64,000 bases of DNA. It comes from Tabrizicola sp. (GTDB taxonomy: Bacteria > Pseudomonadota > Alphaproteobacteria > Rhodobacterales > Rhodobacteraceae). The stretch spans positions 26,777 to 90,776 of the forward strand of contig JALOTD010000001.1 of NCBI GenBank assembly GCA_025458105.1. The letters run 5' to 3'. The translations under genes were made by a program, and so were the position numbers. A model generated the notes under the pieces. That model had not been told where the DNA came from. It worked only from the letters and a program-made list of their open reading frames with translations, and did no database searches. Each line of letters starts with the position of its first letter. The first letter of the stretch is position 1. This document shows positions 30,840-39,074 of this stretch, in pieces.

Positions 30840-31066
30840 ACCCCGGCAGCGTTAAGGATCGGCGTCCTCGGAAACCGATCCTGACGCCTCTGGAACGCCT
30901 GGTAGACGAACTCCTCCAAGTGTTCCCGGTCGATCCAGGCAAGGTCAGCTTCGATCAATGCCTGACAGCAGCGCATGTAGAAGGGGACAAAACCTTCCCC
31001 TTCCTGTGCCTCGTCACCGACGACGCGGGCGAGCGAAAGCAACATTTCCTCCTCGTCCTCAGTCAA
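30800..31066 (-). CDS. Hypothetical acidic small protein (88 residues)
   Basis: MTEDEEEMLLSLARVVGDEA, then helical sequence (MRCCQALIEADLAWIDREHL). The start overlaps the end of the upstream gene by eight bases, so it is translationally coupled to the 412-residue protein. No domain recognised. Confidence 0.55.
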   Translation of the reverse strand: MTEDEEEMLLSLARVVGDEAQEGEGFVPFYMRCCQALIEADLAWIDREHLEEFVYQAFQRRQDRFPRTPILNAAGVYATSWSAARAGR

Positions 31067-32297
31067 CGGAATATCCTCCTTCGTCCTCGACAGGCTGACG
31101 GCGATCTTTCAGGTATGCGACCGGGTCGTCATTCTCGAGGTTGAGTCCCGTCAACCGCATGACGAAGTCCCGTCCGACCGATCCACCAAGGTTGTCGCGT
31201 TCCGGGTCGAATGCACGCCAGCGCCAGACAAACTCGGTGCTCTCGTCCTCCCAATCGTTTCTGTCCTCGAACTCCCGGCCAGCCCGCCCCTTTTTCTTGT
31301 AGCGCCTCTGGTATTCGACCTCAGGCACCTCATCAGGCAGCGCGTGACGTGCTGCCGCCTTGACCCTGACCCTCAGGATACGATCCTCATAGTCGAAGGA
31401 GCGCATCACAGAGTCCCAAGTCCCACGGCGTTCGACCTCGCACATCGCTTGCCACTCCCAGCGGAAATCGTCCGAAGCGAACTCCTTCCACTGGCGTTCG
31501 ACGGTGACAGTGGGGGGCTTGCGCGTCCCGTCGCGGTACATCTTGAACCCTGACGCGAGCAGGTCCTGGAATTCCGCCCGCAGGACGTCCTCGTTCGACC
31601 AGAAGAAGCTGAACTGCGGACCTTCGGGGAAAGCAGGGTCGAAGTAGTGGAACTCCGACACATTGGATGACCACTTCGACCGCGCGTGCGTAGTCTCGAA
31701 CTGGCGAAGGTGCTTGAACGCTGCGAACGCCGCTTCTTCACCGTCCGCATCAAGCGCGTCCTTCACGCGGAAGTCGACCATGCTCCTCCAGTGATCATGC
31801 TCCTTGACCCCGACCTCCCACCGGTCGAGACCCTGCATCACCCGCGAGCGCCAGTCGCGCGCACGATGGCGAATGTCCTCGAACGCCCGCACCTTGGTCG
31901 AACGCGACAGAGCTGAACGCCAAGTTGAGTCCTTGCAAAGGTCGGCAAGACCCAGCGCCGCGTGCCACCAGTCAGCGGGCGCATAGTCAAGCAGCACCTT
32001 GCGGAAAGTGTCCCAGTCGTCGGGTATGTCGGGCGGGCTGCAATACGCACGCGGGTTCCACCGAACGTCGAGTGCAAGGGACTCGAGCACTTCGCTGACA
32101 GGCGTCCACACCTCGTCACCGCGCAGTCCCGCGTAGACTGTCCCGTCCGCTAGCGCCTTCTGGATACGCCAGTGCTCGCGGGAGAACTGCTTGGCCGCTT
32201 CAATCGCTTTCTTGCCGACCCCCCGGAACGTCTTCAAGATCTTGTCGCCGTCGTCGAACGACCAAGATTCATCCTGTCTCTCGCGGTAGGTCGTCAT
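31059..32297 (-). CDS. Hypothetical tryptophan-rich element protein (412 residues)
   Basis: Start MTTYRERQDESWSFDDGDK, overlapping the AlpA-like stop (ATGA); the longer frame upstream is not needed. The sequence is rich in Trp, Arg, Asp and Glu, with repeated WR/RW pairs (DWWHAALGL, ARDWRSRVM, FVWRWRAFD). No signal peptide or membrane segment. It is the largest unknown gene of the element and forms an operon with the DNA-binding protein upstream, which may point to a replication or control role. No motif for helicase, primase or nuclease is seen. Confidence 0.6.
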   Translation of the reverse strand: MTTYRERQDESWSFDDGDKILKTFRGVGKKAIEAAKQFSREHWRIQKALADGTVYAGLRGDEVWTPVSEVLESLALDVRWNPRAYCSPPDIPDDWDTFRKVLLDYAPADWWHAALGLADLCKDSTWRSALSRSTKVRAFEDIRHRARDWRSRVMQGLDRWEVGVKEHDHWRSMVDFRVKDALDADGEEAAFAAFKHLRQFETTHARSKWSSNVSEFHYFDPAFPEGPQFSFFWSNEDVLRAEFQDLLASGFKMYRDGTRKPPTVTVERQWKEFASDDFRWEWQAMCEVERRGTWDSVMRSFDYEDRILRVRVKAAARHALPDEVPEVEYQRRYKKKGRAGREFEDRNDWEDESTEFVWRWRAFDPERDNLGGSVGRDFVMRLTGLNLENDDPVAYLKDRRQPVEDEGGYSVD

Positions 32298-32503
32298 TTC
32301 TGCGCCTCCATGAACGCGTCGAGGTCTTCCTTGCGGTAGCGAACCATCCGCTGTCCTACCCTGATGTACTTTGGCCCCTTCCCCTTGAAACGCCAATCCG
32401 AAAGCGTCCAGGGGGAGGAGTCGAGATACTTCGCGGCGACCTCAGGCGACATATAGGACGGCCACTCTGGAAGTGGCGGGCTGCTTGCTTCTTCGTAGGT
32501 CAT
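32294..32503 (-). CDS. AlpA/excisionase-like helix-turn-helix protein
   Basis: A 69-residue protein with a winged-HTH of the HTH_17/AlpA group: YMSPEVAAKYLDSSPWTLSDW, then GPKYIRVGQRMVRYRKEDLDAFM. The start follows a strong AAGGAGGT site, which rules out the longer frame. Such proteins act as excisionase (recombination directionality factor) or as activator of excision in P4-type elements. It is divergent from the restriction endonuclease gene. Confidence 0.82.
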   Translation of the reverse strand: MTYEEASSPPLPEWPSYMSPEVAAKYLDSSPWTLSDWRFKGKGPKYIRVGQRMVRYRKEDLDAFMEAQK

Positions 32504-32667
32504 GTTCGACCTCCTTCGTTGCTCCAATGATGCGACGTTAGACGTCGTTTTGTGTGAGTTCATCACCAAGTTGAGGTTCCGACTGTGCAGAATGAGGTAA
32601 CAACCTGATTTACTCCTCGAGTTCAATGCGGTAGCGGTATCGAAGAGCAACATCTGGACCTGATCGC

Positions 32668-33621
32668 ATGGCGAGGCTACCGAAGCTACCCAATCTCTTG
32701 GAACGCAAGATTTACAAAACTGGGCAGACGCGCGGTGCCGACGACGACCAGATTTTCCAGAATCGAGTTGGGCGCAATTCTACTGTATTAATCCCGTTCC
32801 CGGTTTGGGTCCAGATTCCGGCTCTGCATACAATTAAGTACGAGAACGGCTTCATCGTTCTAGTTAACCCGCGCGATTTCTTCAAGGTTGCAAAAGGTGA
32901 TATTTCTGCGCATGGTTTGGAAATTGGCCGCAACGCCCTCGTGTTTTACGAGCGGCGCGACGAATGGTTGGAATTTCATCCTGACAAGTACGGCTTCAAA
33001 CCTCCGACTTCGCGGATTGCGCCTCTTGGCGGTCAATACGTCGCAAGGATAGCGAATACAACGGCTGAAGCGGATGAACGCATCAACATCGGCTATACAA
33101 GCACAGGGCTAAAGGGTGCCGGAATCCGGCTGTATGAGTATGCCGACACTGGTGCCCTCGGCACGACACGAATCCAGCTTGAGGCGGTCTTCTGGCACGC
33201 CGTTGATGCAGTGGAAAAGATGCGCGCTGCCGGTATGACAGAGGACCAGATTCGACTTCGTCGTGCCGCCGTGCTCGATCACGCAGCCAAACTCGGATTG
33301 CTCGACTACGATCAACTCGTAGGCGCGCGCATCCTCAATGCTGATAGGGAAGTCGTCTGCCCTCTGTGCCTGGAACCGATCAGTGTTGCTGGCTTCTTGA
33401 GCCGCCTGCCTCAAGCATCAGGACGTGAACGGCACGATCTGACTGTGACGGAAATCAACCTGTTCCATATCCAGGAACTCGGCTACGGGGTGTTCAATCA
33501 CAGGCCCTATAACCTCGGCTGGGGTCATCATCACTGCAACGTCGTCTGCAAGGATTCAGGCATCCATCCGACGCTCGAATGGATGGCGTCAGTCATGCGG
33601 CGAAACGGGATGCTAAACTGA
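32668..33621 (+). CDS. Type II restriction endonuclease, HNH-type, BstXI-like
   Basis: A 317-residue protein. The C-terminal third has an HNH-type zinc-bound beta-beta-alpha site: Cys231/Cys234 in CPLCLEP, His267 in NLFHIQEL, Asn282 and His287-289 in YNLGWGHHHC, and Cys290/Cys294. The N-terminus (LPNLLERKIYKTGQTRGADDD) appears BstXI-like from memory, which needs a REBASE search. The convergent methyltransferase gene overlaps its 3' end by nine bases. BstXI cuts CCAN6TGG, but the specificity here is not readable from sequence. GC content is below that of neighbouring genes, a sign of transfer. Confidence 0.78.
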   Translation: MARLPKLPNLLERKIYKTGQTRGADDDQIFQNRVGRNSTVLIPFPVWVQIPALHTIKYENGFIVLVNPRDFFKVAKGDISAHGLEIGRNALVFYERRDEWLEFHPDKYGFKPPTSRIAPLGGQYVARIANTTAEADERINIGYTSTGLKGAGIRLYEYADTGALGTTRIQLEAVFWHAVDAVEKMRAAGMTEDQIRLRRAAVLDHAAKLGLLDYDQLVGARILNADREVVCPLCLEPISVAGFLSRLPQASGRERHDLTVTEINLFHIQELGYGVFNHRPYNLGWGHHHCNVVCKDSGIHPTLEWMASVMRRNGMLN

Positions 33622-34740
33622 GAACAGGGGCAGGTCGGCGGGAACCTTGCCGTTTGGCGCGACCTGGGGACGCGGCGCAGCAGATTGCGTTCTGCCTTCC
33701 TTGATCCGTGCAGACAGGCTTGCCGCCGCATATTCGACCCACTTGTCTTCAATCTCGATTCCGATAGACCGGCGGTTGAGGTCATGGGCTGCGAGCATGG
33801 TAGCGCCAGAGCCGTTGAAACAATCGAGTACCACATCACCTTCGTAGCTGCTGGTCGATATGATCAACTTAAGGAGGTCTTGAGGCTTTTCTGCCGGGTG
33901 TTTGCCTTTGTATTGGCGCACGTTCATGTGGTCCCAAATATCGGTGAACGGCTGGCTCGGATCGACGTTGAAGGCGCGGATCACGTCCTCATAGGCGGGC
34001 ATAAGGCCAATCTTGCCTGTGCCGACAAACGCAGCGCACATCTTGGCATACTGATCGCGGCTCGGAATGTTGCGTCCTGTTTCCCAGTTCGAGACAGCGC
34101 CGCCGTTGTTCACCTTACCATAGGCACCGATGATCTCAGTGAGCTCGTTTGAGGACAGATCGCACAGCTTTCGGCAATCCCGCAGGAACAAGCCGAACGG
34201 CGACTTGTGCAAGTTGCCGTCGCGCGCGGGTGAACAGACAATGATCCGCTCGCTGTGCGGATACCACTGACGCAGGGCGGTCTTCTTCATCTTCTGTTTC
34301 CAGCCGTCGTAGCCCGGTTCGTTCGGCTTGGTCCAGGTGATCGTGCTGTGCATGTTCATCGTCTTGGACGCTTGAACATAAAGGAACGGCATCATTTCCG
34401 ACGAGCAAAACAGATAGATCGACCCATTGGGTCGAAGGACACGGTGCCATTCTGTGAAATACTGATCCATCCAGATCAGATATTCCTCATCGTCGCCAAA
34501 GGAGGCGTCTCCGTAGATGTTGGCTTTCTTCGTCGAATGATATGGAGGGTCAGTCAGCACGAGGTCGATTGAATGGCTCGGTATCAACTTGAGCAATTCG
34601 AGCGAGTCCCCTTTGCAGAGGTTGTGCTCGGGACTGTGAAATGCCGAATAGCCAGCAAGTTTGGCGCTCGTTTTGCGAAACGCCTCTTGTCGGTTCGTCG
34701 GGTATATCGCGGTTTCAGAACGGGGAATCTGGAAGGGCAT
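33613..34740 (-). CDS. DNA methyltransferase (beta-class N4/N6) of the R-M system
   Basis: A 375-residue enzyme with catalytic motif DPPY at residues 64-67 (LVLTDPPYHST) and the AdoMet motif FNGSGATML near 308-316, in the beta-class order (catalytic before AdoMet). Between them, roughly residues 183-250, is an XRE-like HTH: LCDLSSNELTEIIGAYGKVN and AVSNWETGRNIPS. That segment may be the target-recognition domain or an autoregulatory module. It protects DNA from the convergent endonuclease. Confidence 0.88.
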   Translation of the reverse strand: MPFQIPRSETAIYPTNRQEAFRKTSAKLAGYSAFHSPEHNLCKGDSLELLKLIPSHSIDLVLTDPPYHSTKKANIYGDASFGDDEEYLIWMDQYFTEWHRVLRPNGSIYLFCSSEMMPFLYVQASKTMNMHSTITWTKPNEPGYDGWKQKMKKTALRQWYPHSERIIVCSPARDGNLHKSPFGLFLRDCRKLCDLSSNELTEIIGAYGKVNNGGAVSNWETGRNIPSRDQYAKMCAAFVGTGKIGLMPAYEDVIRAFNVDPSQPFTDIWDHMNVRQYKGKHPAEKPQDLLKLIISTSSYEGDVVLDCFNGSGATMLAAHDLNRRSIGIEIEDKWVEYAAASLSARIKEGRTQSAAPRPQVAPNGKVPADLPLFSV

Positions 34741-34988
34741 GTGTCACTTGCTCACTTTTGCCTAGGATTACGCGATATGTAGGGGCTGCGCAATCGTTCA
34801 CGCACCACGCGTTGCGTGACAGGCCGGACGGTCGAGTAAGCGCCGACACTTTGTGCAGCAGCGGGCTAGGTGTCTCAAACAAACATCACCTCTACCCCAC
34901 AATACCCGGTTGAGCGAGAACAAAGACGGAACTTATGAACGTGTCACCGGGCCACCTACGGTCCCGCCCATCAACGGAGTGACACGAC

Positions 34989-36020
34989 ATGCCGAAGTTC
35001 AACACCAACCAACTCGTCTCCTTCATCAAAGCCCACGCCATCACGAACTACGCGAAAGGCTGGGACGTCGTGGTCGAGACCATGACCGACGCGGACATTG
35101 CGGAACGCCTCGGGGACGCGACGACCCAAAAGGCGGCGATTGCAGCCTTCGCAGGCATCGTCGGTGCTTTCAACGAGCAGCGCGACATGCACCGCAACGA
35201 GGCGCTGCTCATGGGTGCAGAACCGACCCAGGACGAGGTCGCCTCGGGCAAGGTCGATGCGCTCCTGGGCAAGCAGGAGCCGACCCTCCAGGACGTTCTC
35301 AACGGCCTGACCGACCTCCAGAAGCGCGTTGTCGTCGCCCTGCTGGACGCCGGTATCGACTGCAACGGTGCCGAGACCCTGGACGCGATGCGGTCGGACA
35401 ACATGACCTACGCAGACGTCGCCGACCTGTCGCAGCGCACGGGCCTGACGAAGTCGCAGGTCAAGGGCGTGCTGTCCGGGCTGTCGGGCATCGTGGACAC
35501 GGACGTCGAGAAGCCGAATGGACAGCCGGGCGTTGACCAAGTCCTGACCGACTTCGGGGTGATCGTCGCCTTCGAACTCCTGGCCGAAGGCGTGGTTGCC
35601 AATCCTGGTCCTGCCAAGTCCGAGAAGCCTGCCAAGACCTCGAACGTCGTCAAGCTGCCGACCACCAAGAAGGAGAAAGCTTCTCCTGCGCCGAAGAAGG
35701 CGCGCTCCGTTGAGGATCGCGTCCTTGTGCAGCCTGCGAAAGACCTTCGGGACGTGAAGCCGATGACCGCAGGTTCGAAGCGCCACGTGATCTGCGAGGC
35801 GCTGCTGCGCGGGACGACGATGGAACACCTGGCCGAGGTGACGGGCTGGAAACGCGACGTCGTCTCGTCGGCCCTCTACTACGACGTCAAGCAGGTTGGC
35901 TTGGGCGTCGAACGCAAGGGCGGCAAGCTCTACCTCCTGATGCCCGAAGGCGTGAAGAAGCTGCCTCTGCGCGACAAGACGACGACCCGCGCGGACGCCC
36001 TCGTCGCCGCCTGCAAGTGA
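34989..36020 (+). CDS. Hypothetical element protein with DUF3489-like C-terminus
   Basis: A 343-residue protein. The N-terminus (residues ~1-190) is helical, with a segment ADVADLSQRTGLTKSQVKGV that looks like a winged-helix. A Lys/Pro-rich linker (KLPTTKKEKASPAPKKA) follows. The C-terminus TAGSKRHVICEALLRGTTMEHLAEVTGW...YYDVK resembles the DUF3489 DNA-binding domain. The two HTH-like units suggest a DNA-binding regulator. It begins the rightward operon; the 248-bp space before it contains no gene. Confidence 0.65.
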   Translation: MPKFNTNQLVSFIKAHAITNYAKGWDVVVETMTDADIAERLGDATTQKAAIAAFAGIVGAFNEQRDMHRNEALLMGAEPTQDEVASGKVDALLGKQEPTLQDVLNGLTDLQKRVVVALLDAGIDCNGAETLDAMRSDNMTYADVADLSQRTGLTKSQVKGVLSGLSGIVDTDVEKPNGQPGVDQVLTDFGVIVAFELLAEGVVANPGPAKSEKPAKTSNVVKLPTTKKEKASPAPKKARSVEDRVLVQPAKDLRDVKPMTAGSKRHVICEALLRGTTMEHLAEVTGWKRDVVSSALYYDVKQVGLGVERKGGKLYLLMPEGVKKLPLRDKTTTRADALVAACK

Positions 36021-36070
36021 TCTGGAAACTGCCGTTGCGGCAAGAACCACACCGCCACCGACAACGCAAA

Positions 36071-36100
36071 GGCCGCCATCCCCGGCGGCCTTTCGCTTTT
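36071..36100 (+). terminator. Rho-independent terminator after the 343-residue gene
   Basis: GGCCGCC-ATCCCC-GGCGGCC stem-loop followed by TTTCGCTTTT. It lies between the long gene and the run of small genes, so expression of the latter may be attenuated or driven separately. Confidence 0.75.
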
Positions 36101-36113
36101 GAAGGAGCGCAAC

Positions 36114-36293
36114 ATGGTCTCTATCGAATCTGTCCTCTGGCTGACCTTTCTGGTCGCCGCGTCCGTCATGGTCGGACAGACCGTTGTCTCGCCGCTGGTA
36201 GCAAACGCTCAGACGCAGGCGCAACTCAACCTGCAATCAGTCGCCATCATCGAACAGGCCCTGGCCGTCTGCCCGATGGAGGTCTCCCAATGA
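36114..36293 (+). CDS. Small membrane protein (59 residues)
   Basis: MVSIESVLWLTFLVAASVMVG carries one N-terminal transmembrane helix and continues with a polar Gln-rich stretch. AAGGAG precedes it. First of five overlapping small genes. Possible holin-like or structural role; not recognised. Confidence 0.5.
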   Translation: MVSIESVLWLTFLVAASVMVGQTVVSPLVANAQTQAQLNLQSVAIIEQALAVCPMEVSQ

Positions 36294-36454
36294 CCCAACC
36301 CTGGCTCGGTTTCGTTGCCGTCACCTTGGGCCTGATCCAAGGCGGCGGCGTTGAGGTCATCCAAGCGCCCGTCCGTTGGCTCGTGTCCGGCCTCGACGCG
36401 CCCATGATCGTGCAGGCCCAGACTTGCATCATCGGGAGGCTGATCAATGGCTGA
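36290..36454 (+). CDS. Small hydrophobic protein (54 residues)
   Basis: Starts MTQPWLGFVAVTLGLIQGG, four-base overlap with the previous gene (ATGA) and a perfect GGAGGT before it. Two short hydrophobic stretches. Not in the ORF track as such. Function unknown. Confidence 0.5.
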   Translation: MTQPWLGFVAVTLGLIQGGGVEVIQAPVRWLVSGLDAPMIVQAQTCIIGRLING

Positions 36455-36620
36455 CCCGATGCGCCTCGCTATCTCGTTTCTGAACGGCAATGTCTCCGAG
36501 GTCGTCCTTGCCGTCCGCGCGAACGGCCTTCTCGCCATTCGGGTGTCCCTGGAACTCTACGGCCTGAAAGGCATCGAACCTGTCTACCGCCTGCGTGATG
36601 CCGTGGAGGCGCGGCAATGA
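36447..36620 (+). CDS. Hypothetical small protein (57 residues)
   Basis: MADPMRLAISFLNGNVSEVV, with GGGAGG upstream. It overlaps the previous gene by eight bases and the next by four. A mixed alpha/beta pattern; no domain. Confidence 0.5.
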   Translation: MADPMRLAISFLNGNVSEVVLAVRANGLLAIRVSLELYGLKGIEPVYRLRDAVEARQ

Positions 36621-37027
36621 ACGCTCAGGTCCACCCAATCACCCAAGGCGGATGGCTCTACCTCCTGACCAACCCGGCCATGCCAGGACTCGTGAAAGTC
36701 GGGATGACGACGCGGTCACCCGAGGAGCGCGCCCAGGAGTTGGCTTCTACCGGCGTCCCGATGCCGTTCGAGGTGGAGGCGGCATGGCCTGTTGACGACG
36801 TGCGGGCGGCAGAGCGCATCGCGCACGCGGCCTTGTCCGGTCACCGTGTCGACGGTGCCCGCGAATGGTTCCGCCTGTCTGTGCCTCAAGCCATCGAGGC
36901 GCTCGGGCGGTCGCGACAGAGGCGAAGCCTGTCGATGTGGCGGCTCGTTCGCGGCGTGGTCGAAGCGGTCGGCTGGCTGACTGTCGCGGCCTTGGTTCTG
37001 GCTCCTCTGCTCGGGGGTGAGCTGTGA
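36617..37027 (+). CDS. T5orf172/GIY-YIG-type protein with C-terminal membrane segment
   Basis: A 136-residue protein. Residues ~12-95 match the T5orf172 (MUG113) branch of the GIY-YIG fold: GWLYLLTNPAMPGLVKVGMT corresponds to the GIY/YIG strands, and a conserved Arg is in TTRSPEERAQEL. The C-terminus adds a helix AVGWLTVAALVLAPLLGG, which would attach it to the membrane. Phages carry many such proteins; nuclease activity is possible but not demonstrated. It overlaps both neighbours. Confidence 0.7.
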   Translation: MNAQVHPITQGGWLYLLTNPAMPGLVKVGMTTRSPEERAQELASTGVPMPFEVEAAWPVDDVRAAERIAHAALSGHRVDGAREWFRLSVPQAIEALGRSRQRRSLSMWRLVRGVVEAVGWLTVAALVLAPLLGGEL

Positions 37028-37335
37028 TGTTCCGAAGGAAAAAGCCGCAACCCCTGCCTGAGAAGCAGTATCCCCTTGTGCTCAAGACCAAGTGGAGGAC
37101 TGACCTTCTGGACCCGCGCGAAGGTCGTTTCAACGCCCTCAAGGGCTTGACCGGCCCAAGCACACCACGGCCCCTGACAATGGCCCAGAAGGCGCGTGTG
37201 CGCCGGTGCGCGTTGACCTTTGCTGACATTCAGCGAGTGGAAGACTTCGGTCTGCATCGTGTCCCGCCCTACGTTGCTAACGAGGTCGCGCGGCTGCGAG
37301 CGCTGCGCGATACGCGGGCGGTCGCGGCTGAATAG
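37027..37335 (+). CDS. Hypothetical small basic protein (102 residues)
   Basis: MFRRKKPQPLPEKQYPLVLK is rich in Lys/Arg and proline and becomes helical toward the C-terminus (VARLRALRDTRAVAAE). It overlaps the previous stop. The alternative GTG start is three bases upstream. Last gene before a strong terminator. Confidence 0.55.
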   Translation: MFRRKKPQPLPEKQYPLVLKTKWRTDLLDPREGRFNALKGLTGPSTPRPLTMAQKARVRRCALTFADIQRVEDFGLHRVPPYVANEVARLRALRDTRAVAAE

Positions 37336-37361
37336 GCGTCCACATAAGGGAAAGACCGGAG

Positions 37362-37394
37362 CCCCGTTGGCTGACGAAGCCAACGGGGTTTCTT
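37362..37394. terminator. Bidirectional terminator
   Basis: CCCCGTTGGC-TGACGAA-GCCAACGGGG, a perfect 10-bp stem followed by TTTCTTC, between the rightward small-gene operon and the leftward gene at 37394. Confidence 0.8.
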
Positions 37395-38488
37395 CATCGC
37401 GGGCGAGCTGGTTTGTCGTCCTTCAAATCGGGGATGGGCAGGACCGGGTTTTCGCTCGGCGTCGGGAAAACAAGGGTCTCCTGAATGTCGCGAAGGACCT
37501 GTCGAGAGGACCCTTCGTCGTCACGAGCCTCAGCGGAGTCACCATCAACCTGCGGGGGGCCAATCCGAAGTTCAATGGTCATGCCGCGTTCAACCTTGGC
37601 CAAGAGAGCGTTCAGCGCTTTCGCCAAATGGGCACCAAGTTCACCATGCCGCGACTTCGCTACTTTGCTCTGCGCAAGAATTTCTGCAACCTTTGCTTCC
37701 ACGGCTGCGTCAATCTCCTGTTTAATCTTAGTGTCGAAAATGCTTTCCACTTCTTCCGGCGTAAATGACTTGTGCTTGGCAGTCTGCGCACGGAGATTCC
37801 TTATTTGTTCAACTCCCAGCCATGTCGCCACGGCCCAACTAACAGCGAGGGCAATGGTCTTGGCAACTTCTTCTGCCATCGAAAGAAAGACGAGTGGATC
37901 GGTGGTCGATATGCTTCCGACTTGTGCAGGTTCATACTTGCCGATTGCGGCTTCCGAGAAGAACTTGATGATCAGTTCCAGATCACGAAGTTCCTTGATC
38001 AGGCCGGGCAGATTATTGGCGAAAAGTTCGCGCGGTATCTGAAAGCCAAGTTCTGCGTCGCCAGCGGTTGGCTCCTCCTGCTCAATCTGAAAGTAGTCGA
38101 GTGCTGTCTGCAACTCACGCAGGCGAGTGAAGACCTCATTCCTTTTGCTGAGTAGGGTCTGCGCAAAATTGCTGGCAACGGCGGGCGACATACCATTCTG
38201 CGTGATCGAGTTCGCCACTTCGTCCACAAGCGAAGGCGAAAATGCTTCTTCGGACAAGTCAAGAAGGCGCTCTTGATCACGCGGTGCGAATGAGGACTGA
38301 AATCGCGTCATGCTGCTTTTGAACTGCTTAAGCGCAGTAGCCAGCTGTGTCTGGTAATCTGCGTTCTGCGGGCTGCTCGACAGACTGCTGAGAGCAGAGG
38401 CAAGTTGACTCAGTTTTCCTTGGGTATCTGTCTTTGCTTCAACATCAAGAATTTGGTCTACAAGTTCCCGCAGCTTGTCGGTGTTCAA
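37394..38488 (-). CDS. Hypothetical coiled-coil protein with central membrane-like helix (364 residues)
   Basis: Starts at TTG (reads NTDKLRELVDQILD). Long helical regions (QLATALKQFKSSMTRFQSSF; RNEVFTRLRELQTALDYF) flank a hydrophobic helix near residues 200-220 (TIALAVSWAVATWLG), followed by a coiled coil and a proline-rich tail. GC is lower than in host genes. It and the 98-residue gene upstream lie near the element tRNA. The layout resembles membrane-anchored defence or exclusion proteins in outline only. Confidence 0.55.
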   Translation of the reverse strand: MNTDKLRELVDQILDVEAKTDTQGKLSQLASALSSLSSSPQNADYQTQLATALKQFKSSMTRFQSSFAPRDQERLLDLSEEAFSPSLVDEVANSITQNGMSPAVASNFAQTLLSKRNEVFTRLRELQTALDYFQIEQEEPTAGDAELGFQIPRELFANNLPGLIKELRDLELIIKFFSEAAIGKYEPAQVGSISTTDPLVFLSMAEEVAKTIALAVSWAVATWLGVEQIRNLRAQTAKHKSFTPEEVESIFDTKIKQEIDAAVEAKVAEILAQSKVAKSRHGELGAHLAKALNALLAKVERGMTIELRIGPPQVDGDSAEARDDEGSSRQVLRDIQETLVFPTPSENPVLPIPDLKDDKPARPR

Positions 38489-38637
38489 TTGGGTGCCCCA
38501 CCAGTCAATCTCACTGGCTTGAGCCTACCTCAATTGGTGATCGCTGCAAGAGCGCGTCGGCCAGCCCGGTCCTCAAGGGTAGTCCCTACCACCGTAGGGC
38601 GTGACCCCAGAACCCCGCCTGCTTGCCTAGCTGGCTG

Positions 38638-38699
38638 CGTCTCTCGTGGTGATCGTCGGGCAACGGCAGGCGCGACGAGCACGAAGCGCCCGAGAGACG
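38638..38699. repeat. Long-loop inverted repeat
   Basis: CGTCTCTCG at 38638-38646 and CGAGAGACG at 38691-38699, 9 bp each with a 44-bp loop, just downstream of the 38704-38998 gene on its strand. It could be a weak terminator or a binding site. Confidence 0.5.
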
Positions 38700-38703
38700 A
38701 GGT

Positions 38704-38998
38704 TCAGAAGGGTGGTCCTTCACTCTTTTCCTCGGGAACGGGCGGGTTCGGCTCGATCCCTGCGTCCGGTCCATACTTCTCAAGAATTGTCTTCGGAACG
38801 GGCAAACCGAGTTCGATGGCCTGTTGCACCACAAGGCAGCGGTCCGCGAAGATTTGCTCCTCGGTGGGCGTCTTTGGCCCAACCGATACGCTTCTGAAAT
38901 TTTCACCCAGCAGACCGTCCCAAAGCCCCTCAGCTTCCTCGATCTCTCGAAGTTGCTTTGCGACCTTCTTCGACTGCTTCTGCTTGGGACTTTCCATG
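38704..38998 (-). CDS. Hypothetical charged protein (about 97 residues)
   Basis: MESPKQKQSKKVAKQLREIEEAEG... is a lysine-rich helical N-terminus, then a mixed middle, then an acidic proline-rich end (PNPPVPEEKSEGPPF). The longer open frame would cross the tRNA gene, so this internal ATG was chosen, although its ribosome-binding site is poor. No domain recognised. Confidence 0.5.
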
Positions 38999-39037
38999 CC
39001 CCTGATCGTTGTCGAGGACGTCGCGCCAGTCAAGCCG

Positions 39038-39066
39038 TTGCAGCCTCGATGTGGCGATGCTACATG
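39038..39066 (+). promoter_or_regulatory. Putative promoter of the element tRNA-Thr
   Basis: TTGCAG, 17-bp spacer, TACATG; transcription would begin a base or two before the mature tRNA end. Its spacing and -35 resemble the promoter-like sequence in front of the split host gene (TTGCAC-17-TATCTG). Confidence 0.4.
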
Positions 39067-39074
39067 ACGCCTGT

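Noticed and set aside
34971-36236. 421-residue minus-strand ORF
   Set aside because: Antisense to the 343-residue gene, which has a good start, lysine linker and terminator on the plus strand.
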